Positions 11,286 through 25,700 of a DNA stretch of 64,000 bases are shown here, in pieces. The DNA comes from Chiridota heheva (Eukaryota > Echinodermata > Holothuroidea > Apodida > Chiridotidae). A program made the position numbers and the translations under genes. Each line of letters begins with the position of its first letter. The stretch's first letter is position 1. The stretch covers positions 38,501-102,500 of the forward strand of contig JAIGNY010004413.1 in assembly GCA_020152595.1 (NCBI GenBank), given 5' to 3'. Under the pieces are notes generated by a model, which was not told where the DNA came from, did not search any database, and worked only from the letters and a program-made list of their open reading frames with translations.

Positions 11286-13630
11286 TCTTGCCCCGCTTTG
11301 AACAGTCAAGTTCCGTTTCTAGAGTCATCAGCCTGTTGATGTTTGAAACATACTGTATATCAAAAGAAGAATTTCCATCATTCCGGCTTGTCGGACTTGT
11401 GATAAAAAAATGATAAAATTCTAGTGAAATGTGAGGGGGAAAAGCCCAACGGGCTAGTGATAAAGCAGTGCTAATTTCGAGCACTGGTTCAAAAACTTTC
11501 CTCAACATTAGGCGTACAAATTTGAATCAGGGAAAATTTGTAGCTAAATCTGAAAGACATGTTAGACAGCTGTGTGTTCGCCTCTAGTATCAAATTTAAA
11601 AATTGAAAATTCGGAGCCTACACCATTTACTTCTATGGGAAAATTTAAACACCTTAAACTTGAAAGAAATAAAAAAAATGTTTTACACAGTTAATCTGAG
11701 AAAATGATAAGCTTACCTTATTTAACGTTACAATTTATACAAAGCCAAATTCCAGAGGAAATGAGCTTTTTTCCACACTTTGCTATTTGATTATTCACAG
11801 CTTCAGAAATATAACTGGTTTTAGGTATCAGTGCGTACTTGGTGCATGTTAGAGAGAAATCCGAATGCTCTTTCGCACGAGCGTATACGCTTAAATGCGC
11901 GAGTGTCTTGGGGTAAAGTCACGAGCAAACGCCCAAAGAAGGACGCATGCCATCATATCATATACTGATAATACCTTTCAGAATAGCTTCAAATTTTTCC
12001 TGATTTTGCACTAAGGAGGAAAATATTTAAACATTTTTTTTTGCAGGGAATGGATTAACGAATTTATTCTGCAATTTTGAAGAGTTTCATGACCAGGGAC
12101 TAAGGGATGCAAGCACAAAATTTGACATTTTCCCTATGCAGCCTTAAAAAGAAGTTCTGCTATGGTTGCCATTAGAAGTGTGGCCTATTACATATCAGTC
12201 AGATAACATTCGTAGTATACCTTATGGCCACTACATGACTGTTATGCACGGTCAAATATCGCTATATGTTTTTTAACGTTTAAACTGCAGCTTAAGCTTA
12301 TCATAGAAGCGTAGATGAATTTCAACTATAAAATTTCCGCGATCTCCTGTCAACTTTTGACAATGCCTTTTATCGTTATGGATCCCTTTTATGTAATACA
12401 AATTAAATATATAGGCCTTTATTTAGTAATACTCTAATAAGCCGTTCACTTACATTTTGGATGGAGTTTAATAAAGAAAACAATGAAAACTTGCATTTTG
12501 TGCAAGAGCCTTTACTGCTGACTTACCTTTCAAACAGTGCCTTGGTGGATATATTTAATTAGTTAAAAAACTGTCGAACAAAGGAGCATTGGTGAAGTCA
12601 ACATGCGTATATCACTAAATCAAACACTGCACGTGTATGCGAATAATAACATTTAAGCATAAATGATAAAGCAGCAGAGCACATCTAAAGCTAGTAAAGG
12701 TGGCGTGACAATCAAACAATATCTTAAGCATTGTTTCTATTCTTGTTTAATGCTATAGACACAATCCAATTATTCATTCAGTGAACTATTCTAGTTAGTG
12801 ACCATTTAAGATAAACGAAAAAGGTTAAATTTGTATCAATTATTTTCCGCCCTTAAGATTTGGAGGACCAAAGAGCCCCGTTTTCTAGGGTGGAATCTAA
12901 GGGCCTGGCTTATACGGCCCAACATTTTCAGTAGGGAAAAGATCATGTTTCGACCTAATAAGATTCCTATTTTCTTGCAAAATTTGGACTACTGTATTCG
13001 ACGTACAGTAATAAGCCCTCCTGCTCTAAAAAGTGTCCACCCAACATTTTTTTACTAATAACATATCCCAACATCAATAAATAATAAATGCTATTTATGC
13101 TCCATACCTTTTTTTGTATGCTAACCCGAATCCGTATTAATACAGGGAGGGATGGCATGTGGGACACGGTGGCAGGTCATATGGTTGGATGTCATCTTGA
13201 TTGCAGGTGTGGTGACATATGGGTTATGTTGTGGAATGGCATCTGGATTTTAGTGTATAATTTCCTGTGAGGAGGGAAATTAGAAGTGACTGGAGGGCCA
13301 TGATCGCCAATGTCTGTTCCAGACTCGGCACCTAGAGAGAGAGAGGGGGAGGGAAGTAGCATGGTATGGCATGTGGGATGACAGGTGTGACAGAGGCTGG
13401 AAAGCATGTTATCAACGGCGAGGGGATTTGTATCGTTTGTGATGTCTGGTTATGTTATGTGTTGTTGTCTGAATGGTTTTCAACATTAAGAATGTATTGT
13501 GCAATGTCTCACTCAGTATTGCAGTGTTGCCTAGCAAGTATTGCCTACTCAGTGAGGTGTTTATCTCACTAATGTATCTCGCTAATTACATATCAGATTA
13601 ACATGCAGTTGGTGTTGTGTTTATTTTACA
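11286..13630. other. FH upstream region and probable 5'-UTR intron
   Basis: No coding exon recognised. Because a good 3' splice site lies at 13631, part of this interval is probably the first intron of FH, with an untranslated first exon and promoter upstream that I cannot place. A GAGAGAGAGA run lies near 13334. Confidence 0.4.
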
Positions 13631-13631
13631 G
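13610..13631 (+). promoter_or_regulatory. candidate 3' splice site of a 5'-UTR intron
   Basis: A pyrimidine-rich stretch ending TTTATTTTACAG at 13631 precedes the 44-nt segment leading to the FH start codon. It suggests that the 5' UTR is split by an intron. This is a sequence-pattern call only. Confidence 0.4.
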
Positions 13632-13674
13632 AACAATTCCTTAAAGATGATCAGGAACTCTTGACTCTTCATCA

Positions 13675-13770
13675 ATGAGGACATTTTACCAATTTACATT
13701 TTTTGTTCGAAAGGGTTTACAGACACCCCACAGAATCTCAAAGGGAGGGCTTTTTGCTGCCAGAACAATG
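13675..13770 (+). CDS. FH: FH coding exon 1: mitochondrial presequence
   Basis: 32 codons. Arg2, Arg12, Lys13, Arg20, Lys24 and Arg30 with aromatic and aliphatic residues between and no acidic residue make a typical matrix-targeting presequence. The last codon is ATG (Met32), followed directly by the donor GTGAGA. Human FH has its cytosolic-form Met at the equivalent place, just before the conserved FRIE segment. Confidence 0.85.
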
Positions 13771-16700
13771 GTGAGAAAGTATATTAAGTTTTAAAGTTTT
13801 GATGTTTGTACTTTGTCATTCTGGTCTTTATTGTCTCACCTGCGAAGCAGGATGGAGAGACTTCGTCTTCAGGACACTACTTACCATTCCCAGATGGAAT
13901 AAAACAAGCAGGAGTGGTGTGCTCATGAAATGTGAATTAGTCTAGTAGTTGTTTTTCTTGTGATCTTAAGTAGTTACTGACAGCTATTTTGAAGTGATCT
14001 GCTTTGGTGATGGAAGTTGTTGTTTCAGTAAGGTTGTTCCAGTCAGTCCCTTATGGTACGTGGGATGAAGGAGAACTTGTGACATACCAATCATCCTGTA
14101 GTCAGCATCGACGTCGGCATCCACAAATGTTTAACATGAGCTCATAACTTAAGTTATGGATGGTGTACATTCATATACTTTGCACAGGGGTAGAGGACAT
14201 TGATACTGTTCAAATGAGCATGATTGGAGGGTTCTGTATGCACACTGATTAGCTTATTTGAATAACAATGAAAATATTTGTATATATGATATCTCTTGAA
14301 TTAAAGAGGGTGAAGTGATTTTGTTTACACAAATGATGAAATGTAGTGTGCATATTCATTAGGTTATTTGCATAACAACTTTTGTACAAAATGTTTAACC
14401 TGAGATAACCTGAGTTATGAATGGTGTACATTCATGTAATGTTGCACAGTGGTAGAGGGCATTGGTACTGTTCAGTTGAGTATGATGGGAGAGGGAGGAA
14501 GGGGGTTGCTTTGCATACTAATTAGTTTATTTACAAAACAATGAAAATGTTTGTATTTATGATATCTCTTAAATTAAAGTGGGTGTGGTGACTTTGTTTG
14601 CACAAATGATCGTATATGTGAAGAGCATTCTACACTTAATGGTGAGGTGTAGTTAGCATATGTATTAGGTTATTTGCAAAAGAAGACTTTCATACAAAAT
14701 GTTTAACCAGAGATCATAACTTGAGTTATAAATAGTGTACATTCATGTACAGTAATTTGGCACAGTGGTAGTGGGAATTGGTACTGTTCAGTTGAGCATG
14801 AATTGGGGGTTGTGTATGCATACTAATCTGTACATGTATGTATGATATCTCTTAGATTGAAGTGGGTGTAGTGATTTTGCTGACACAAATTATAATATAC
14901 AGTGTATAAATGATCTTCACACTAAGTATAAATGAAAACAGAACTCCTGATACCATCAATAATCACTCATATTTGTGGCAGTAAGATTTGTGAATATGAA
15001 GAGCATTCCTAAATGCAAATAACCTTCTTAATATGCACACATCACCTTACTATTCAGCATAAACAATGGTATTCACATACATCATTTGTGTAACTTGAAT
15101 AACAACACCACACCCACCCTAATTTAAAAAATATTAAAGAAACATATATTTCCATTGCTATGCAAATAGGCTACTTACAGTAGTATGCACACACAATCCC
15201 CCAAAAAATAATAAATAAATAATAATAATAGATAAAATACCATGCTCATTGACTCCTCTACCCCAGTGCCACTTTACATGAATGTACTTCATTCATAACT
15301 TAAGTTATGATTTCAGCTTCAACATTTTGTATGGAAGTCTATTAATTTGTTGTGCAAATAACCTAATGAATATGCACACTACACCTCAGCATTAAGTGTG
15401 GACAATGCTCTTTACATATATGATCATTTCTGTAAACAAAATTACCACACCCACTTTAATTTATTAGATATCACAGATAAAAATATTTTCATTGTTTGTT
15501 ATGCAAAAAAGCTAATTAGTATGCACACACAACACCCAATCATACTCATTTGAACAGTATCAATGTCCTCTGCCCATGTGCCAAGTTACATGAATGTACA
15601 CCATTTAACTTAAGTTATGCACTCATGTGGACGCCTATAACAGGATGATCTACTGTATGTCTCTTTCCTGCTTCGCAGGTGAGACAAAAACCAAATTCAA
15701 AATCTATTCATCAAAATCTATTGTTGGATCCTATTCACTCAACATCTTGTTAAATCATGTGAATCTGTGCATATGATTGTTTTTCATGGAGTATGATGTG
15801 AAAATTCAGCATAAAAACATAGGTAGCTTACTATAAAAGTCCATATTAGAAGTGTCAAAATGCAAGACTAACCACAAGATTGTTGTCTTCTTTCTCTTTA
15901 TGACCCTGACTTAACAGAGTGATTTCAGAATAGAGAAGGATACTTTTGGGGAGCTTCAGGTTCCAAGCAATAAGTACTATGGAGCCAACACAGCACGATC
16001 ACTCATCAATTTTGATATAGGAGGAGAGACAGAACGAATGCCTGTAAGTAAAAGTGTACATCACAGTTGTTCCCTTTAATATGCATACATGGGTATCACT
16101 TATGTATGAAAATGTTGTATTCTGAAATTGATCGAAAAGGATCAATACTTTTGGTCCACAAGATCACAAACAAACAGCAATTTCAGACATCTTCCAATAT
16201 TCAGCCTTATCAATGTCTTGCAGGGCACAATAAAACATTGTGGTAGAATAGGAATTATGAATTTTTAGGGTACTCTCTTAATTGTCAGACTGTATTCATA
16301 AATAATTCACCATGCCTGTAAGCCTGGACAGAAAATTGGACAAATATATTATTTTCAAAAGTGTACATGCATTCATCTTTTAGTAATTTTTATTTGTCTT
16401 ATGAGTATATGGTGATTCAGTTTTAACAAGTGAGTTAAATTTTATTTTTGCAAGTCCTTTCATGAATATTACTCTAAATAAATCATATTGCCTATTTGCT
16501 TGGTATTAATTCATCTTAATTTCTTAAAATTATTTTGCACTAGCCCTTCCAATTTGGATTTAAATACAAAAGATCTGTTTGAATTTAAAAGCACATTTTG
16601 TACATGTAGAAACCATGAGTTCTAACCCTCAGATGAAAAGCTGAATAGGTGAGAAAAGTGGTAAGTGGGGAGTACATGAATGGGAGAAGAGACGATAAGT

Positions 16701-19700
16701 GAATGAAGGTTGGTAGGTGGATGGGGACAGATGGTAGGTGGATGGGGACAGATGGTAGGTGGATGGGGACAGATGGTAGGTGGATGGGGACAGATGGTAG
16801 GTGGATGGGGACAGATGGTAGGTGAATGGGGACAGATGGTAGGTGGATGGGGACGGATGGCAGGTGGATGGGGACGGATGGCAGGTGGATGGGGACGGAT
16901 GGCAGGTGGATGGGGACGGATGGCAGGTGGATGGGGACGGATGGCAGGTGGATGGGGACGGATGGCAGGTGGATGGGGACGGATGGCAGGTGGATGGGGA
17001 CGGATGGCAGGTGGATGGGGACGGATGGCAGGTGGATGGGGACGGATGGCAGGTGGATGGGGACGGATGGCAGGTGGATGGGGACGGATGGCAGGTGGAT
17101 GGGGACGGATGGCAGGTGGATGGGGACAGATGGCAGGTGGATGGGGACAGATGGCAGGTGGATGGGGACAGATGGCAGGTGGATGGGGACAGATGGCAGG
17201 TGGATGGGGACGGATGGCAGGTGGATGGGGACAGATGGCAGGTGGATGGGGACAGATGGCAGGTGGATGGGGACGGATGGCAGGTGGATGGGGACGGATG
17301 GCAGGTGGATGGGGACGGATGGCAGGTGGATGGGGACGGATGGCAGGTGGATGGGGACGGATGGTAGGTGATGTGGACGGATGGTAGGTGGATGGGGACG
17401 GATGGTAGGTGGATGGGGACGGATGGCAGGTGGATGGGGACGGATGGCAGGTGGATGGGGACGGATGGCAGGTGGATGGGGACAAATGGGAGGTGGATGG
17501 GGACGGATGGTAGGTGGATGGGGACGGATGGTAGGTGGATGGGGACAAATGGCAGGTGGATGGGGACAGATGGCAGGTGGATGGGGACAGATGGCAGGTG
17601 GATGGGGACAGATGGTAGGTGGATGGGGACAGATGGTAGGTGAATGGGGACAGATGGTAGGTGGATGGGGACAGATGGTAGGTGGATGGGGACAGATCGT
17701 AGGTGGATGGGGACAGATGGTAGGTGGATGGGGACAGATGGCAGGTGGATGGGGACAGATGGCAGGTGGATGGGGACAGATGGCAGATGGATGGGGACAG
17801 ATGGTAGGTGGATGGGGACAGATGGCAGGTGGATGGGGATGGCAGGTGGATGGCAGGTGGATGGGGACAGATGCCAGGTGGATGGGGACAGATGGCAGGT
17901 GGATGGGGACAGATGGCAGGTGGATGGGGACAGATGGCAGGTGGATGGGGACAGATGGCAGGTGGATGGGGACAGATGGCAGGTGGATGGGGACAGATGG
18001 CAGGTGGATGGGGACAGATTGCAGGTGGATGGGGACAGATGGTAGGTGGATGGGGACAGATGGTAGGTGGATGGGGACAGATGGCAGGTGGATGGGGACA
18101 GATGGTAGGTGGATGGGGACAGATGGTAGGTGGATGGGGACAGATGGTAGGTGGATGGGGACAGATGGCAGGTGGATGGGGACAGATGGTAGGTGGATGG
18201 GGACAGATGGTAGGTGGATGGGGACAGATGGTAGGTGGATTGAGATTAGCATACATAGAGAAGGTGTAAGGGGTGAGGAATGTTTGCTGTGGTAGAGATC
18301 CTTGGTGGAATAAACAAGGCAGAGAAAGACTTGGTTAGGTGATGGCATGGTGGACGGGTGATGGAGACATTGCTGAGAACTGGAAGAACATGTAGAAAGT
18401 GGATATTTTAGAGATGCAGAAAAGTACATGGGAGCTGGAGGGATAGTAGATAAACAATACATGACATCACTGTAGAAGGATTTTACCCCATGCTAGCTCT
18501 TTTGTTCTTTAAGAAGTTTTTTTTTTTTCATTGTGTGTAATGATCAGTAATGTCTCTTTTTAGCTACCCTTGATCAAAGCCTTTGGGATATTAAAGCGAT
18601 CCGCTGCTGAGGTGAACGAGAAGTTTGGTTTAGATGCAGAAAAAGCTGAGAACATAATGAAGGCTGCAGATGAAGTAAGTTTTACACACATGTGGCAAAG
18701 ATACCTTGAATGTATTGCTTGTCATTTGCACTTGGGGGAGCACATGTTTAAGGGTTGGGTGATCTTATGGCTATGGACTGAATGTGTTCATGGCTAAGGG
18801 CGGCCATATAGGGACATGTCAGATCTTCAAAAGAAAAGGAATGGAAAATCTGGAAGTCGTACTGATGTATGAGTAAAATACTTGCTCATAGGAAGTAGTG
18901 AAAGGAACCATAGAAGTGGACACATTTTGAGCAGGTTAACACTTGTATTAAATTTGCAGTATAATCAAGTGCAACCAGTACACAATGGTGCAAGTTATGC
19001 TAACACTAAATGTGATTCATAGATACTTTTAGAAAATCCTTGCTTCTGATTGGTTGATTAGCATTATTTGCCCATGTTCGAATGAAGTATCGAGACAGCT
19101 CCCATCCTCAAAACTAAATGTTGTTAGATATCTATATAGTGATCAACACAAAATAACCACTGTCTCTGTCTGTTTGACCACTGTTGGAATTACATTCAAA
19201 TCACATATCTCACAATGCCATTTTAGTATGACTTGTACTTTTCATAAGGTAAAATATATGATTGGAATTACATTCAAATCACATGTCTTACAAAGCCATT
19301 TAGTATAACTTCTTGTATGCATGTTTAGTACACTAAGCATGTATAGTACACTAAGCATGTATAGTACACTGAGCATATTTAGTACACTAAGCATGTTTAG
19401 TACACTAAGCATGTAAAGTACACTAAGCATGTTTAGTACACTAAGCATGTTTAGTACACGAAGCATGTTTAGTACACTGAGTGCATCTCTACGGCCTACC
19501 TGTAGTATAGCAAATTCAATCCCTGGGAACAAACAGCAGACACAAAAATCACAAGTTTCAACAGCGTCATGTTCAACTTCCAACATTACCAGCACAGTTC
19601 AATTTCGACACAGCACAGGCCTAAGTCTTAGTAAGTTGCAGGGCATAACACTAACGTTAGTAACGTTAGTCAAAACAACGTGAATTGCGAAAACTGTGAC

Positions 19701-22700
19701 TCTATGAGTGCTATGTTTTCGAACTGTCATTTCTCTTGAAATGTTAATATGTACTTTCAAAAAAAAAAAAAAATTGTGGTCCATGTTGATAAACTTTCGC
19801 TTCTTGCAACTAACAACGGTTTGAAAATCCAGTTGCTCGAGAAACTGAGAAATGTTTGGTATGTGCGACACAGCTGGTACTAGGTCATGTCAGTAGGTCA
19901 AACAGTCAAAAACTCTTTAAGTTTTACTGACAAGTCTCGCAACTTAGACTTATTTTGTTATGTGAATTTTTCTCAATGTTTCCAAGTGTTTTATTGTTTC
20001 ACAGTATAATTTAATTCACCGGGTTGAATGCATATGATTTAAAATTGAATTTTAAAACAATTGCTTTAATATCCAAAGTATGATTTTCGACAGCGGAATT
20101 GTACAGTGAAAATGTTTGTCTTTTTAATTCTGATTTAACAATTTTATGTATGTGAGGAGAATGGAGATAATATCAACATGCTATTTAAAATTCAACATTT
20201 TTTTATTTTTTATTATTTATAAATCGGAATCAAGTTGAAGGTGCCTTGGTCTCTACTGCTCGTTCAAAACCAGGTATGGCGTCCACAGAAGGGCAGAGGC
20301 CCTCGGCTAACACCTTAGGCCTCTCAGCCCATCTGTGATGTCATACCTGGTTTTAAATGAGCAGTAGAGACCTCGGCACCATCGACTTGATTCCTTAAAT
20401 GTGAATTGTCACATTTACAACAGTAGAGAATTGATTATCTGTGACATGGTGACATTTTGTTACAAAATTAATTTTCCAAAAATCTGTGACATTTGTAAAT
20501 TTTGTGACAAAATGAACATATTAACAAATGTATTAGAAATTGTCTGATAATTTGTGACATATTTTACCCCTTCACTCACACTCATTGGTAATTTAATGTT
20601 GCATTTTAGTGGTGGATTCCATTTTCATAAAACAGACATAACCAAATGATCTTTTCTATGAGTATCACCAGTCAACTGGTCATGATGTGTGAATCTATGC
20701 CAATCAATAGTGACAGGTTAAACTGATGTGACATTCTGTGCAAAAGGTGCCAAAAATTATGTGACATTTGAGACATTCATGTGACAAAAATGTAAATTTT
20801 TGTGATGTGAAATTTTGTGACAAGCCATCAATTGTCACTCCATTCTCTGCAACAGGCATATTTGCATTTGCAATTAAGTTATAAGGATGAGTGAATAGAT
20901 ACCATTAGAATATGCATTAGAATATGCATTTAAACTGGACCATTATAAACTTATCCTTTTAGATATTATTATAACTAGAAATGTAACTGAAATGTATCAG
21001 CTAACGAGAGAGTTTCAAAGACCAACACATTTCTTTTCTGCAAGGTGATCAGTGGTAAACTGAATGATAACTTCCCATTGGTGATCTGGCAGACAGGATC
21101 AGGAACTCAGACCAATATGAATGTAAATGAGGTCATCAGCAATCGTGCAATTGAGCTAATGGGTGGTGTTCTGGGTAGCAAAGTTCCAGTCCATCCCAAT
21201 GATGATGTGAATAAAAGCCAGGTAAGATATTCTTCTTTTATTCGATACCAATTCTTTATCTGGTGATTTTAGATATCTCGGTGTTTGCACAGGATGCAAA
21301 AACAGCTCATCTAATAATGGAATATACAAATCGTTTTCTCTAGTCACTTTTTGATATTCTCTTCTTTTGTTTTGATTGGGGAATTGCATGTTTTATGCAG
21401 TAAAGTATTTTCTTTTCTTAAAAAAAGTTCAATTAATGTTAAGCATGCAATAAAAATCTTTTGTTGATGGAGTTAGTGAAAATTCCTCAAAAAGTTTTCA
21501 TGTTTCTTTGCAACAATAACCTCAAGTTTGGACCTTTAATTTGTTTTCCAGTTAATCATGTATCAAGTGTATTGTCAGATTATAGTGATTCAAGCTTTAT
21601 ATACACCCTCTTATTTAACAAATTTGTTCTTATGAATACTTCCTTCCTAAAAACTTCATGTCTCTTTCTTGAATGTACACAAACTTTACCGAGTTATAAA
21701 ATCAGATCTCTTTCTATACTTAATGAAGGTTGTTCCCAATAACTTCAGTTTCTAAGCCATATGCATTCTGATGGATTATGTACTAATATTCTATTGTACA
21801 TGATATTGAGAGGATGTATCATGTACATAATTTCCTTTGTGTGTGTTTTCATTCCATCTTTGACATCAGGGATCACATTCATCTTTAGGGTGTGCTTCAG
21901 GGATCACTATGGCTTCATTTTTCTTTTTTGACAGAGTTCTAATGACACCTTTCCGACTGCCATGCATATTGCTGTTGCTATGGAAGTCCATGAACGACTC
22001 CTGCCAGGACTCACTACGCTCCATGAGGCCCTGGTGCAGAAGCAAGAAGAATTTCAAGGGATAATAAAAATTGGAAGAACGCACACACAAGTATGTTAAC
22101 TATATAAGAAGTGTCAGTTTTGTTTGAATCTTGCATCATTATCTTAGCTAGCCTTTTGGGGATCACCATATGATGTTAATTTTTCTGATTTTGATAGTGG
22201 TTTATAAAGCCACATGCAGGGCCTGCCAGATTGAGTGATTTAAGTATCTATCTCAACTTGTTATTTCAAAGTAGAATTTGTTTTATCATCTTTTTGGCTC
22301 ACAAAAGTATTGAAAAATTTATAAAATGTTCAGTTATTGAATACATTTTTTTCATTATTTATGCATTAATGATTTTGCTTTTTTTAAATGTTGTTTGTAT
22401 TAAAGTATCTAGTGTGTAGTTATTCCATGTAATGATTCCATGTAGTGTGCAAAATTGTTTGTTTGTCCAAGGGTAAACTTGTTTGAAATTTGTTGAAACT
22501 TTTCCAGTGATCAAAGTATGGTTGCAACTGTATCCATGACAGAAAAAATGCCGTTGATATTCATGTGCATTATAGACCTTGAAATACCTCAGGGGTCACT
22601 TTGTGCCAGTTCCTAAGCTAAGATCTTAGTTGTCAAATTTACAAAATGCATTTCAATAGATTTGACTAAGCAAATGGTTGAATGCATTTCATATATTTGG

Positions 22701-25700
22701 AATTGTAGACCTTAGACCATGTTATTCATATCATTATTTCTAATCTTTTTTTTTTATTTTAAGTATTTTGGTTTGCCTTTATAAAGAAGATTGCTAATAG
22801 AATTATATTGCTTATAGAATCTTCAAGTGTTCAATATGAGCAAAATATACAAGAATGTGTTACGCTGGCATTAAGTACAACATATTTTGCACATGAAATT
22901 AGAGAGTGCTTAATATGTAATATCACTATTTTCATACTTGAATATGTTCTTAAATGCCAAATTTCAGATGGTTACAAATTTTTGCATAAATAATATAAAT
23001 TTGTAAATTTAATTTCTTATCTTTTTTTTTTTTTGGGGCAATTTTCTCATCAGTTACTGTGCACAAAATGAATGACATCCAAAGTGTTATTAGATAGATT
23101 TATTTGATAATCTTGAAAATTATGAAAAAGTCCACATTTGATAGGAATGGAAAATTTCCCAGCTTTGTTAATTTTTTTCATGAATGTCTAGAACTGAGAT
23201 ATCATTTTAGGCATATTAATAAGTGGGCGAGGCTTAAGTGAAAATTGTGAAAAAGTGATAAATGAGCAAGTGTATGTCCGTTTTACATCATATTGGTCAT
23301 GATGATATTGTTGGTTATTGTGTTCATGCATTTGTAATCAACAGATGTCATTATATGCATGGTGGAGGCGTGGCTTAATATGAAAGTGCTAACGGATATA
23401 AACATCATACTGTATCTCATGAATGGTGTATCAGATTTATGTTCTAATGTTATGGTAGTGATGTCATGAATATTAATAAGTAGGTGGTGATTACTGACAA
23501 ACTCTTGAAATAGGATAAATGAGCAATTATTTTTGCATCATACTTGCTATGATACTGTTGTTAATTATTGTGCACATGCTAATGTTGTCAACAAGTTTTA
23601 TTTTATTGATCTGCATGGTGGCTTATGAATAAATATCATGGAACAAATATTTCATGACATGCAATTACTTGACAGTTAATACAAAACTTGCAATGTGATC
23701 AATCAGCATATGAAAAAAACATTGGAACAACAAAACCTTTTGGTTCTGGTTTAAGTGTCTATCATAATTCTTTGAAGTAATGCAGCATATTCTGACCAAA
23801 AGTATTCGAGTCTTTGCCATACCCCTAGTAAAGTTCTAGCAGGAATATTTTCTCATCATTTTCAGTGACAATAAGATTTAGGACAAAAAATTTAAGAATT
23901 GCCTAAGAGAGTTTGAGCTGTCCACCTGGTCAAACATTGCAAGTTTCTCATAAATTAACAAATCCATCAACTTTGAACAGTAATAAGTATGCTATTTCAA
24001 AATTCAAAATCCTATCTGCTGAAATTTTAACCCTTAATTAATACTCTTTTTGCCAATATAGAAATTGCCTACATGTCCGTAGCTATGGTGTGAGCAATAG
24101 AAAACATATCAGTTATTGAAAGTAGTATGTCTTTGTCTAGGATGCAGTGCCGCTTACCCTTGGCCAGGAATTCAGTGGCTACAGTACGCAGCTATTATAT
24201 GGAATAGAACGAGTTAAGAATACATTACCACGTGTGTATCAACTTGCTGCAGGTGAGAAACATGTTTATTATTTCTATGCCTATTGTCTTATTGTTGTAT
24301 TCACTTGTTTTCTCTCTAAGCAACTAAGGGATTTGGGATCAAGTTATACAAATATTTTGATTATAAGATTAGAAGAAACTTAGGGAATTAAGATAAAAAG
24401 TTCAAAAGAAAGCTAAATAGTATGGAATTCTGAAGGTATCAATCAATAGTGTAATCGAGTGCAAGAACAGAAGGCACCAATCTGAACCAAAGGAATAAAA
24501 TCTGAACTGGCGGAATAAAATCTGAACTGATGGATTAAAATATTGGGAAGGGGGAAACGGGGGGGGGGCAATCAACCCTCTCTGGCTACGCCACTGTCCC
24601 AAAGTGTATGAATATAACCATGATAGTTATAGACATCAGTCATTCAGTGATTAATTTGAAACAGTTGGTATAAGTCTTACTAATAGCTTTAAGCCATTGT
24701 ATTTCCTAGAAATTAGGAGCACTTATATAAGAAGATGGCAATCCATAGAGTTGCTGACCTTATCACTTCTGCCACATATAATTTTGTTTCTCCAAGAAAA
24801 AGATGACATCTTATGGATCATTTCATATCAACTACTTGACATCTGGCCTTTAAATGACATGTCCCATTATGTGCAAGACACAACACTACATCACCTTGCA
24901 CCAACCCACCAAATACATTACCCACTAAGTCCCAACTCAATATCACTTATTGTTTCCCCAGGAAGCGCAAAACAAAAATGTACTGTTCTAATCAATTATT
25001 TTACCTCTGATCTTTGACGTTTTAAGTGACATTTACCATTATATGTGGGACATAACCCTGTACCACCCTCCTCCAACCCATTAAGTAAAAGACTCCACCA
25101 AACAACCAAGCATGAATACAATAGCAATTATGTTTTTCCATCGAAATGCAGCACAAAATTTACCACTATTGTTTGACCTCTGACATTTGACCATTAAACG
25201 ACATGTCACATCTTTCCCAAAACAATACTTTTCATCAACCCACCATGTAACAACCCAATTGCACTTGCGATATTTGCATAACAGGCAACCAACCAAAACT
25301 TACCATTTTAAATTAATTATTTGACCTTTGACCTTAAAGTGACCTATCCCATTTTGTGCGGTACATACATGTAACCCTACATCACCTTTCACCAACCCAT
25401 CAAATACCAACCCAATATCACTTATGGTTTTCCCAGGAAGCACAACACAAAATTGACCATTTTCAATAAATTATTTGACCTCTAATCTTTGACCTTAAAG
25501 GTACATGACGCAACTTGTGTGAGACATAAGTTTACATCACCCTATTCCCTCCCACCATGTTTCGATTTGATAGCTTGTACGGTTTTGTCTGTACATGCGA
25601 CACAAAATTTGGTACTTTTAATCAATTATTTGACAGCTGACCTTTGACCTTTAAGGTACATGACCCAATTGTGCGGGGCAATTGTACACGTGCAATATTT

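Noticed and set aside
16709..18240. CRISPR array
   Set aside because: Units are contiguous tandem repeats without unique spacers, in an animal intron. The same applies to 54660-57830.
16585..18462. Long open frames on both strands (up to 625 codons) with 7-residue repeats
   Set aside because: By-products of a stop-free 21-bp unit inside FH intron 2; all frames are open on both strands.
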